From NCBI RefSeq assembly GCF_044803115.1, contig NZ_CP085224.1, positions 4,030,001 through 4,094,000 of the forward strand: a DNA stretch of 64,000 nucleotides, in the 5' to 3' direction. Both the position numbers and the translations under genes were made by a program. This document shows positions 33,569-40,849 of this stretch, piece after piece. Each line of letters starts with the position of its first letter. The first letter of the stretch is position 1. Source of the stretch: Caenispirillum salinarum_A. GTDB taxonomy: Bacteria; Pseudomonadota; Alphaproteobacteria; Rhodospirillales; Rhodospirillaceae. The notes beneath the pieces were generated by a model, which searched no databases, was not told the DNA's origin, and saw only the letters and a program-made list of their open reading frames with translations.

Positions 33569-34786
33569 TTACATGCCCATCTTTTCGCGCAGGCGCGCGT
33601 CCAGGGTCTCCAGGAACTGGTTGGTGGTCTGCCACGGCTGGTCCGGGCCGATCAGGATGGCCAGGTCCTTGGTCATGTTGCCGGCCTCGACGGCCTCGAC
33701 GCAGACCTGCTCCAGCTTCTCGGCGAACTCGACCACCTCGGGGGTGTCGTCGAACTTGCCGCGGAACTTCAGGCCGCGGGTCCAGGCGAAGATGGACGCG
33801 ATCGGGTTGGTGGACGTCTCCTTGCCCTGCTGGTGCAGGCGGAAGTGACGGGTCACCGTGCCGTGCGCGGCCTCGGCCTCGACGGTCTTTCCGTCCGGCG
33901 TCATCAGCACCGACGTCATCAGGCCCAGCGAGCCGAAGCCCTGCGCCACCGTGTCGGACTGCACGTCGCCGTCGTAGTTCTTGCAGGCCCAGACGAAGCC
34001 GCCGCTCCACTTCATGGCGCAGGCGACCATGTCGTCGATCAGACGGTGTTCGTAGGTGATGCCGGCGGCCTTGAACTTGTCGGCGAACTCGGTCTGGAAG
34101 ACCTCCTCGAACAGGTCCTTGAAGCGCCCGTCATAGGCCTTCATGATCGTGTTCTTGGTGGACAGGTAGACCGGCCAGCCACGGTCCAGGCCGTAGTTCA
34201 TGCAGGCGCGCGCGAAGCCCTTGATGGACTCGTCCAGGTTGTACATGGACATGGCGACGCCGGCCGAGGGGAACTTGTAGACTTCGTGCTCGATCGGCTC
34301 GCCGCCGTCCTCGGGCACGAACTTCACCGTCAGGGTGCCGGGGCCCGGAACCTTGAAGTCGGTGGCGCGGTACTGGTCGCCGAAGGCGTGACGGCCGATG
34401 ACGATCGGCTGCGTCCAGCCCGGGACGTAGCGCGGGACGTTCTTGCAGATGATCGGCTCGCGGAAGACGGTGCCGCCCAGGATGTTGCGGATGGTGCCGT
34501 TGGGCGACTTCCACATCTTCTTGAGGCTGAACTCTTCCACGCGCTGCTCATCGGGGGTGATGGTCGCGCACTTCACGCCGACGCCGTACTGCTTGATGGC
34601 GTTGGCGGAGTCGATGGTCACCTGGTCGTCCGTCGCGTCCCGGTTCTCGACCGAGAGGTCGTAGTACTTCAGGTCGACATCGAGGTACGGCAGGATCAGC
34701 TTGTCCTTGATGAAGGACCAGATGATCCGGGTCATCTCGTCGCCGTCCAGCTCGACAATCGGATTTTTGACCTTGATCTTGCTCAT
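33569..34786 (-). CDS. icd: Isocitrate dehydrogenase, NADP-dependent
   Basis: A 405-residue type II (eukaryote-like) isocitrate dehydrogenase that makes 2-oxoglutarate and NADPH in the TCA cycle. Markers include VELDGDEMTRIIW at the N terminus, SPNGTIRNILGGTVFREPI for isocitrate binding, YKFPSAGVAMSMYN, MVACAMKWSGGFVWACKNYDGDV with metal-binding aspartates, and EAEAAHGTVTRHFR for NADP. Length is normal for alphaproteobacteria. The gene stands alone with a strong terminator. Confidence 0.96.
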   Translation of the reverse strand: MSKIKVKNPIVELDGDEMTRIIWSFIKDKLILPYLDVDLKYYDLSVENRDATDDQVTIDSANAIKQYGVGVKCATITPDEQRVEEFSLKKMWKSPNGTIRNILGGTVFREPIICKNVPRYVPGWTQPIVIGRHAFGDQYRATDFKVPGPGTLTVKFVPEDGGEPIEHEVYKFPSAGVAMSMYNLDESIKGFARACMNYGLDRGWPVYLSTKNTIMKAYDGRFKDLFEEVFQTEFADKFKAAGITYEHRLIDDMVACAMKWSGGFVWACKNYDGDVQSDTVAQGFGSLGLMTSVLMTPDGKTVEAEAAHGTVTRHFRLHQQGKETSTNPIASIFAWTRGLKFRGKFDDTPEVVEFAEKLEQVCVEAVEAGNMTKDLAILIGPDQPWQTTNQFLETLDARLREKMGM

Positions 34787-34921
34787 CTAAGCGGTTCTCC
34801 CGATGGGTGACGAACTCGGGTGTCCGATGGGGTGCGCCCCATGTGCATGGTTGGACCACTACCGGAAGCGAATCGCCGCGGACGGCGGCACCATAGACGG
34901 CACCGCCGCCGAGAGCAAGAC

Positions 34922-34938
34922 CCGCCCGTTCGGGCGGG
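34922..34938 (-). terminator. Possible terminator of the LOG-family gene
   Basis: A compact GC stem (CCCGCCC / GGGCGGG, loop GTTC) 28 bases after the stop; minus-strand sequence continues TCTTGCTCT. Moderate evidence only. Confidence 0.4.
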
Positions 34939-34965
34939 ATGGGGGTAGGCGGGAATCTTGCGGTT

Positions 34966-35565
34966 TTACAGGCGCTCGGCCGCGTCCGCCGCAACCGTGC
35001 CGACGCCGGCCCGGCCCAGTTCCTGCTCGATGGTGGGGAGAATCCGCGTCCAGTCGTCCACCACAGTGAACAGGTCGCGGTTGACGGGCTTGGCGAAGCG
35101 CCGGGCGATCATGCTGTCCACCAGGTCCAGGAACGGATCCCAGTAGCCCTCGATGTTGGCGATGATGATGGGCTTGTTGTGAATGCCCAACTGCCGCCAG
35201 GTCAGGATCTCGAACGTCTCGTCCATGGTGCCGAAACCGCCGGGGAACACCACGAAGGCGTCGGCGCGCTCGAACATGGCGAACTTGCGCACGTGCATGT
35301 TTTCCACCACGTGCAGCTCGGTCGCGCCCTGATAGGCCGCCTCCAGCCGGGTCAGGTGCTCGGGAATGAAGCCGACCACGCGGCCGCCCTCCCGCATGAC
35401 GGCCTCGGCCGCCACGCCCATGATGCCGACGTGCCCGCCGCCGTAGACAAGCTGCACGTCGGACTGCGCCATGGCGGCGCCCAGTTCGTCGGCCGCCTCG
35501 GCGAAGGCGGGGTTGTCGCCCACGTTGGAGCCACAGAAGAGGCAAAGAGATGTCAGTCGGCCCAT
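34966..35565 (-). CDS. LOG family protein (cytokinin riboside 5'-monophosphate phosphoribohydrolase type)
   Basis: A 199-residue Rossmann-like protein (TIGR00730). It has the LOG nucleotide motifs SLCLFCGSNVGDNP, YGGGHVGIMGV and PGGFGTMDE, the last holding the catalytic arginine/glutamate region (ENMHVRKFAMFE before it). Members cleave nucleoside 5'-monophosphates such as cytokinin ribotides and AMP-like substrates; in bacteria the role is often unclear. The ATG at 35565 has GAGG upstream. Confidence 0.88.
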   Translation of the reverse strand: MGRLTSLCLFCGSNVGDNPAFAEAADELGAAMAQSDVQLVYGGGHVGIMGVAAEAVMREGGRVVGFIPEHLTRLEAAYQGATELHVVENMHVRKFAMFERADAFVVFPGGFGTMDETFEILTWRQLGIHNKPIIIANIEGYWDPFLDLVDSMIARRFAKPVNRDLFTVVDDWTRILPTIEQELGRAGVGTVAADAAERL

Positions 35566-35902
35566 GGCGGTGACCTCGCGTCTGTTCTTGTTGTGCTTCT
35601 GCCGCAGGACCAAGGCCCAGACCGGGGCCCGGCGGCGAAAAAAGGGGCGGCCCATGCGACCGTCCCTTTCTTTATCTATGGGAGCCAACGCACGCCCGCG
35701 CCAGGGGGGTGCATGGCCTACCCCGGACGGCGGGTTTGCCCGGCGCAGGGACGGCGCCCACGGGTTTGTGTGACGGAGTCACCGACCGCGTCCCCAAAAC
35801 GTGTCTTGATCCTCCGCGCGCTCTGGGACATTTGCCGCAGAGTTCTTCCCGTCGATCGATCATCCCGATCCCCTTCGGGCACACAAGGAAGGAGCACGTT
35901 TC
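35566..35902. other. Divergent promoter spacer, ~337 bp
   Basis: No gene recognised. It must hold the promoters of the LOG-family gene and the cytochrome c' gene; the latter has the ribosome site AAGGAAGGAG 8 bases before its ATG. Confidence 0.5.
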
Positions 35903-36358
35903 ATGAAGCTTCGCGCCATTGCCGCCGCCACCGCGCTGGCTGCCGCCGCCGTCGCCCCGATGGCCGCCAACGCCATGGACGCCGAGAATGCGGTGAAGTA
36001 CCGCCAGCAGGTCATGAAGGCCATCGGCGGGCACACCAACAACGTGGTGATGATCCTTAAGGGCGAAGTGCCGTACTCCGACCAGTTGCTGCCCAGCGCG
36101 CAGATGCTGGCCGATACGGCCGACCTGGCGCTGCTGCCCTTTGAGGAGAACACCGCCGATTCGGGCGTGAAGACCACCGCCACCGCCGATGTCTGGAACA
36201 ACTGGGACAAGTTCTCGGGCGGCATCAAGATGATGCAGGAGCGCACCGACACGCTTGTCGCGGCGGTCGAAAGCGGCGACAAGGGCGCCATCGGCGAGGC
36301 CGTGCAGGCCGTCGCCGAGACCTGCAAGAACTGTCACGACAACTTCCGCGAGAAGTAA
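35903..36358 (+). CDS. Cytochrome c' (class II c-type cytochrome)
   Basis: A 151-residue periplasmic four-helix-bundle cytochrome. Residues 1-24 form a signal peptide (ATALAAAAVAPMAANA). The heme-binding CKNCH is near the C terminus, as in class II cytochromes, and R/K-rich C-terminal NFREK follows. Cytochromes c' bind NO and CO and act in NO resistance and electron transfer. A strong terminator follows. The convergent cytochrome b561 gene lies beyond an IS110 element and would be a natural electron partner. Confidence 0.92.
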   Translation: MKLRAIAAATALAAAAVAPMAANAMDAENAVKYRQQVMKAIGGHTNNVVMILKGEVPYSDQLLPSAQMLADTADLALLPFEENTADSGVKTTATADVWNNWDKFSGGIKMMQERTDTLVAAVESGDKGAIGEAVQAVAETCKNCHDNFREK

Positions 36359-36386
36359 GCCGCGCCGAAGGCGTCGGCCAAAACGG

Positions 36387-36422
36387 AAAGAGCCGGGGGC
36401 GAGGCGCCTCCGGCTCTTTTTT
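36387..36422 (+). terminator. Rho-independent terminator of cytochrome c'
   Basis: AAAGAGCCGG pairs with CCGGCTCTTT, with a 13-base inner part that can extend the stem, followed by TTTTTTG. Located 28 bases after the stop. Confidence 0.9.
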
Positions 36423-36494
36423 GCGTGGCGAATGCGGCGCCTTATCCCCTTGTAACTTAGCATGTGCCGAATCCGGTATGATACCGGTTGCGGT

Positions 36495-36561
36495 GGCGGA
36501 CGAGAGACCGACGCCCCTCAGGGACACCAAGCCCGTGTGTGAGCCAGGGTCCTCGTCCGCC
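36495..36561 (+). ncRNA. Candidate bridge-RNA stem region of the IS110 element
   Basis: In the non-coding region before the transposase, GGCGGACGAG (36495-36504) is exactly reversed at 36552-36561, enclosing 47 bases. A second small hairpin, CCGGTA-TGA-TACCGG, precedes it at 36473-36487. IS110-group elements express a structured RNA from this side that guides target and donor choice. Structure and placement fit, but the loops cannot be matched to target and donor sequence here, so this is a candidate. Confidence 0.35.
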
Positions 36562-36630
36562 GTTCCATCGAACCCGAACAGTCGCTTGGGCCGCTCGAAG
36601 CGAAGCCCGCTTGCGCAAGGATGGGATCGG

Positions 36631-37569
36631 ATGGACGCTCTCAACATCGGCATCGACGTCTCGAAGGATCGGTTGGACGTCGCCACCACCTCGCCTTCGA
36701 TGGCCGCTTTCCATGTTCCGCGCGATCATGGCGGGCTGTCGGATCTGGTCGAGCGATTGAAGCCGCTCGGCGCCGAGCGGATCGCGATCGAGGCCACTGG
36801 CGGCTTCGAGACCGTCGTCGCGGCAGCCCTGGCCGCCGCCGGCCTTCCGGTCGTCGTGGTCAATCCGGCGCGCGTGCGTGCCTTCGCCCAAGCCCTTGGG
36901 AAACGGGCCAAGACCGATCCGATCGACGCTGCGGTGATCGCTCGTTTCGCCGAAGCCACCAAGCCTGAAGTGCGCCCGCTGCCTGACGCCGAGACCGAGG
37001 CGCTGGCCGATCTCGTCGCTCGCAGACGGCAGATCATTGCGATGATCGGTGCGGAGAACCAAAGGCTCAAACGGGCCTCTTCCCGGACGGCCAGGAGCAT
37101 CAGGCGGCTGCTGAAAGCACTCGAGAAGGAACTCGCCGACATCGACCTGGACATCGACGACAGCATCCGCCGGTCGCCCAGCTGGCTGGAAAAAGTCGAG
37201 CTCCTCAAATCCGTTCCCGGCGTCGGCGACCAGATCGCTCGCACCCTGATCGCCGAACTGCCGGAACTCGGCACCCTCGACCGCCGGCAAATCGCCGCTC
37301 TGGTCGGCTTGGCGCCGTGGACGCGGCAATCCGGCAAATGGCGTGGCAAGAGCTTCATCGGCGGCGGCCGTGCCGCCGTCCGAACTGCCCTCTACATGGG
37401 GGCCCTCGTCGCCGCGCGGCACAATCCCCTGCTCAAGGGGTTTCGGGATCGCCTCGTCGCTCAGGGCAAACCCAAGCTCGTTGCCATCATCGCCGTCGCC
37501 CGCAAGCTCATCACAATCCTCAATGCAATCATCCGGGAGGCCCAGCCATGGCGCGAGCAAATCGTTTGA
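36631..37569 (+). CDS. IS110 family transposase
   Basis: A 312-residue serine-dependent DEDD-type recombinase. The RuvC-like N-terminal domain starts NIGIDVSKDRLDV with the first catalytic aspartate (D9), the glutamate follows in IAIEATGG, and KTDPIDA holds the third acid. The C-terminal domain has LKSVPGVGDQIARTLIAEL, GLAPWTRQSGKWRGKSFIGGG and R.ALYMGAL, the Transposase_20 region with the catalytic serine. The ATG at 36631 begins the family sequence. The gene is intact. Confidence 0.93.
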   Translation: MDALNIGIDVSKDRLDVATTSPSMAAFHVPRDHGGLSDLVERLKPLGAERIAIEATGGFETVVAAALAAAGLPVVVVNPARVRAFAQALGKRAKTDPIDAAVIARFAEATKPEVRPLPDAETEALADLVARRRQIIAMIGAENQRLKRASSRTARSIRRLLKALEKELADIDLDIDDSIRRSPSWLEKVELLKSVPGVGDQIARTLIAELPELGTLDRRQIAALVGLAPWTRQSGKWRGKSFIGGGRAAVRTALYMGALVAARHNPLLKGFRDRLVAQGKPKLVAIIAVARKLITILNAIIREAQPWREQIV

Positions 37570-37585
37570 CCGGAAAGACAGTCGC

Positions 37586-38338
37586 TCACATCACCTCGAC
37601 GATGTACCAGACGACGCCGCCGGCCACCACGGCCGCCGCCACCGCCACCAGCGGCGAGGCGAAGCGCAGGCCCTTTTCGGCCTCGGGCGGCGCGGGTTTC
37701 TTGCCCGTCACCATGGCGCGGATCAGGTTCTCGCCCTTGACGAACAGGTAGAGGACGGCCGCCAGCACATGCAGGCCGACCAGGACCTGCAAGGCCGGGA
37801 ACAGGATGTTCTTGTGCCAGCCCGTCAGGGCGTCGCTGGTGTCCTTGCTGACCAGGTTGGCCAGCGGCCCCTCGCTGAAGATGTCGTCGTTGGCGAACAG
37901 CCCGGTCCCCGCCTGCGCCAGCACCAGCAGAAGCAGAAGCAGCACCATCCAGCCGCCGGCCGGGTTGTGGCCCAGCACATAGGCCTTGGTGCGCGTCGTC
38001 GTCCCCTTGCCGAAGGCGGTCTTCAGATAGCCCGCCACGGCGCCCGGCCCCTTAACGAAGTCGGTGAACCGCGCGGTGGTCGAGCCGAAGACGCCATAGA
38101 TCAACCGCCACAGGATCAGCGCCAGCACGGCATAGCCGGCCAGCATGTGGTCGCTCATGGGGCCGTTCTCGCCGGTCCACCACAGATATCCCAGCAGCCC
38201 CACCAGCACCCAGTGGAACAGGCGCGTCGGCACGTCCCACACCCGCACGGGCCTTAGGCTGCCCAGGTCCCTCTGCGCGGCGCGGGCGGGAGAGGCGGGC
38301 GCCGGCTTGGGCTTGGGCTTGGTCTTGTCCATGTCCAT
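37586..38338 (-). CDS. Cytochrome b561 / b-type cytochrome membrane subunit
   Basis: A 250-residue membrane protein. After a Lys/Pro-rich cytoplasmic leader (KTKPKPKPAPASPARA) come four membrane helices with the heme-ligating histidines typical of the bacterial cytochrome b561 / Ni-Fe hydrogenase b-type fold: RLFHWVLVGLLGYLWW, SDHMLAGYAVLALILWRL, GWMVLLLLLLVLAQAG and GWHKNILFPALQVLVGLHV. Such proteins pass electrons from quinol to periplasmic c-type cytochromes. The neighbouring cytochrome c' is the likely partner. A fifth hydrophobic segment near the C terminus is unusual for the family. Confidence 0.85.
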   Translation of the reverse strand: MDMDKTKPKPKPAPASPARAAQRDLGSLRPVRVWDVPTRLFHWVLVGLLGYLWWTGENGPMSDHMLAGYAVLALILWRLIYGVFGSTTARFTDFVKGPGAVAGYLKTAFGKGTTTRTKAYVLGHNPAGGWMVLLLLLLVLAQAGTGLFANDDIFSEGPLANLVSKDTSDALTGWHKNILFPALQVLVGLHVLAAVLYLFVKGENLIRAMVTGKKPAPPEAEKGLRFASPLVAVAAAVVAGGVVWYIVEVM

Positions 38339-38471
38339 GGCGTCGTGCTCGCTGCTGTTGCGGTGAAGGCTGGGCGAAGCCCGCCTGTTGCTTTAGAACC
38401 CGGCGGGAGGATAAGTGGTGTTCCAGCCTGGGTAAATGCAACTCTTCTAACACAAGGACCGCCCCCGCCCG

Positions 38472-39317
38472 ATGATCGACATGGTGCTGTCGCTGGCCCT
38501 GCCCCTGCTGGTGGCCCTTGCGGTCAGCGGCGTCGTCCGCCTGTCCGCCGGGACCGAGCGCGGGGCGCGGCTCATGGGCGTGGGCCTGGGGGTCGGCTTT
38601 CTTGGCTGGTGGTTGTGGGCCAACGGCGTGGAGCCGCTCGGACGCCTGACGCCTTTGGGCACCGCTCCGCTCGTCACCCTGGCGGGACTGGCGGCAGGCG
38701 CCGCCGTGAACGCCTGGGCCGCCGCCCGCCGCACAGCGGCCTGGGCGGTGGCGGCGGTTTTCGCCGTCCTGAGCCTGTGGGCGCTGGCCGGACTGCCGGT
38801 CTCCATGCAGGCCCTCGCCGCCGCCGCCCTGCCCGCCGCCGGCCTGGCGCTGCTGTTCGCGGTGGTGCTCGGCGGCCTGGGTACGGCGCGGGAGCGTGCC
38901 CCCTGGGCCCCGGCGCTGCTGCTGGCGGTGGCCTGCGCCGGACTGGGCGCTACGGCCTCGGCTCTGGGTGCCGGCGGCGTGTCGGCGGCGGCGCTGGCGC
39001 TGGCGGTGGCGGTGCTTGGCGTCCTGCCCTGGCTACCGGCCGCGCCCGGTGCGCCGGGATGGATCGTGACCCTGTCCGGCGGCGGCACCTTTGTGGCCCT
39101 GGCGGCGGCCCTTCTGGCGGAGACCCCCGGCGCGGCGGGCGCTCTGGCGGTGCTGGCGCTCGTCTTCCTGGCGGAACCGACGGCGGCCCGACTGCCGGCG
39201 GGAGGCCCGCGCACCGCCCTTCTGGCGCGCCCCGGCTGGCTGGTGCTGGTGGCAGCCCTGCCTGCCGGGCTGGCCGGCCTGCTGGCCCAGGTGGCGGCAA
39301 AAATGGTCAGCGGCTGA
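38472..39317 (+). CDS. Hypothetical polytopic membrane protein
   Basis: A 281-residue, very hydrophobic Ala/Leu/Gly/Val-rich protein with around nine membrane segments in succession and very short loops. I do not recognise a family, and the composition makes weak similarities unreliable. It lies divergent to the cytochrome b561 gene across a 133-base spacer and 100 bases before the LysM gene on the same strand. Codon bias agrees with a real gene on this strand. Confidence 0.55.
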   Translation: MIDMVLSLALPLLVALAVSGVVRLSAGTERGARLMGVGLGVGFLGWWLWANGVEPLGRLTPLGTAPLVTLAGLAAGAAVNAWAAARRTAAWAVAAVFAVLSLWALAGLPVSMQALAAAALPAAGLALLFAVVLGGLGTARERAPWAPALLLAVACAGLGATASALGAGGVSAAALALAVAVLGVLPWLPAAPGAPGWIVTLSGGGTFVALAAALLAETPGAAGALAVLALVFLAEPTAARLPAGGPRTALLARPGWLVLVAALPAGLAGLLAQVAAKMVSG

Positions 39318-39417
39318 GGCGATTGCGCCATATCAGGGGACGTAATACCCTTGTGCGCATGTTGAATTGGCATTGCCGCCTTTAGTCGCCCGGCCATGCC
39401 CTGTCAGAGGACCGCCC

Positions 39418-40638
39418 GTGAACCGCCCGCTCATCGTTGCCCTTGTGGGGGCTTTCGTCGTCGTTTTCGCGCTGGGCCTGAGCTGGCTGGCGGGCCTGCA
39501 GGACGCCGCCCCCGACGCGCCGCCGCCCGTGCGCGTGGAAGCGCCGCCCTCGGAAACGGCGCCGCCCGCCGGCGACGACACGAGCGACGGCGAGGACGAG
39601 GGCGAGGACGGGGGCGAGGACGGGGGCGAGGACGGGGGCGAGGCCGGGGGCAAGGGCGAGGACGAGGACGAGAGCGCTTCCACCGCAGACCCCCAGGCAT
39701 CGCGGATCGACTCGGCGGGCGCCGCGCAGGCGACGGGCGCACCGGTCCCCGCGCCGGAGCCCGGCCCCGCCGACACGGGTCCGTCCTTCGACGTCGTGCG
39801 GGTGGATCGCGGGGGCAACACGGTCATGGCCGGCCGCGCCACGCCCGATGCCGAGGTGATCATCCGCGACGGCGAGACGGAGCTGGGCCGCGTGCGGGCG
39901 GACGAACGCGGGGAATGGGTCTTCCTGCCCGACAAGCCCCTGCCGCCGGGCACCCGGGAACTGCGGCTGGGCGCCCTCGGCACCGATGGCGCGGAGACGG
40001 AAGCGGAGTCCTCGGTGGTGCTGGTCGTGCCGGAAAGGTCGGCCGACGAGGGCCGCCCGCCCCTGGCGGTAGAGACGTCGCCGGGGCGCCCCAGCCGCGT
40101 GCTTCAGGCGCCGGCACCGGTCGTTGCCGGTACCGAAACGGGCGATGCTCCGCTGCCGCCGCCCGGACAGGATGGCGCCGCGCCGTCCGTCGTGATCGAC
40201 GTGGTGGACTACGACGCCGCCGGCAACCTCAGCTTCGGCGGCCGCGCCGCGTCGGGCAGCATCGTGCTGGCCTATGTGGACAACCGCTTCGTCGGCCGGG
40301 CGGTGGCCGGACCCGACGGGCGCTGGTCGGTAACGTCGGCGGACCCCGTCGCCACCGGACGGCACACCCTGCGGGCGGATGTGCTCGGCCCGGAAAAAGA
40401 GGTCGCCGCCCGCGCCGAGATCCCCTTCCTGCGGCCGGAAAGCGTCGAGGCGCCCTCCGGCGACGGCGTCCGGGTGGTGGTCCAGCCGGGCAACAGCCTG
40501 TGGCGCATCGCGCGCGAGCGCCTGGGTGCGGGCACGGAATACACGGTGATCTACGAGGCCAACCGCGCGCAGATCCGGGACCCGGACCTCATCTATCCCG
40601 GGCAGGTGTTCGTCATTCCCGACGACAGCGGGCGGTAA
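39418..40638 (+). CDS. LysM domain protein with Ig-like domains, membrane-anchored
   Basis: A 406-residue envelope protein. It has an N-terminal membrane anchor (LIVALVGAFVVVFALGLSWL), an acidic glycine-rich linker with a tandem Glu-Asp-Gly-Gly repeat (about residues 55-85), two bacterial Ig-like domains (VVRVDRGGNTVMAGRATPDA and VIDVVDYDAAGNLSFGGRA), and a C-terminal LysM module (VVVQPGNSLWRIARERLG ... IYPGQVFVIP) for peptidoglycan binding. The GTG at 39418 has AGAGGA 7 bases upstream. Similar proteins occur widely in Rhodospirillales; function probably structural. Confidence 0.85.
   Translation: MNRPLIVALVGAFVVVFALGLSWLAGLQDAAPDAPPPVRVEAPPSETAPPAGDDTSDGEDEGEDGGEDGGEDGGEAGGKGEDEDESASTADPQASRIDSAGAAQATGAPVPAPEPGPADTGPSFDVVRVDRGGNTVMAGRATPDAEVIIRDGETELGRVRADERGEWVFLPDKPLPPGTRELRLGALGTDGAETEAESSVVLVVPERSADEGRPPLAVETSPGRPSRVLQAPAPVVAGTETGDAPLPPPGQDGAAPSVVIDVVDYDAAGNLSFGGRAASGSIVLAYVDNRFVGRAVAGPDGRWSVTSADPVATGRHTLRADVLGPEKEVAARAEIPFLRPESVEAPSGDGVRVVVQPGNSLWRIARERLGAGTEYTVIYEANRAQIRDPDLIYPGQVFVIPDDSGR
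39601..39650 (+). repeat. Tandem 12-bp repeat (GGCGAGGACGGG)
   Basis: About four copies, the last diverging, inside the LysM gene; each unit codes for Gly-Glu-Asp-Gly. A unit change keeps the reading frame. Confidence 0.85.
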
Positions 40639-40787
40639 CACCGGGCGATACTTGAAATCGTCCACCTGTCGCCCGGCAAGGCCGGAGTCCTGACGAACGC
40701 GACGCGGACACCGGCCGCCGCGCCTTATGGCGCGTGAGGCTGCGTGCCGATTGGAGCCGAAGGGGTGCGCGAAGCGCGCACACCGCA

Positions 40788-40813
40788 GCGCCGGTGATTT
40801 CAATCACCGGCGC
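40788..40813. terminator. Hairpin between the LysM gene and the M50-HlyD gene
   Basis: A perfect 11-bp stem (40788-40798 with 40803-40813), loop TTCA, in the spacer between two convergent genes. A second 7-bp hairpin lies at about 40766-40782. It may serve both genes as a bidirectional terminator, although no long T-run follows. Confidence 0.5.
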
Positions 40814-40849
40814 GTATAATGCCGCTCAGCCGCCACACAGAGCCGGCCC

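Larger units (their letters stand above)
36423..37585 (+). mobile_element. IS110-family insertion sequence (approximate limits)
   Basis: The element contains one DEDD transposase and a ~208-base 5' non-coding region; at most 16 bases lie between the transposase stop and the end of the convergent cytochrome b561 gene. IS110 elements lack clear terminal repeats, so the exact limits cannot be fixed from one copy. The limits given are the nearest host features: the cytochrome c' terminator on the left and the cytochrome b561 stop on the right. Confidence 0.7.

Noticed and set aside
39601..39650. Tandem repeats as a possible CRISPR array
   Set aside because: The 12-bp units are directly adjacent without spacers and lie inside a coding frame.
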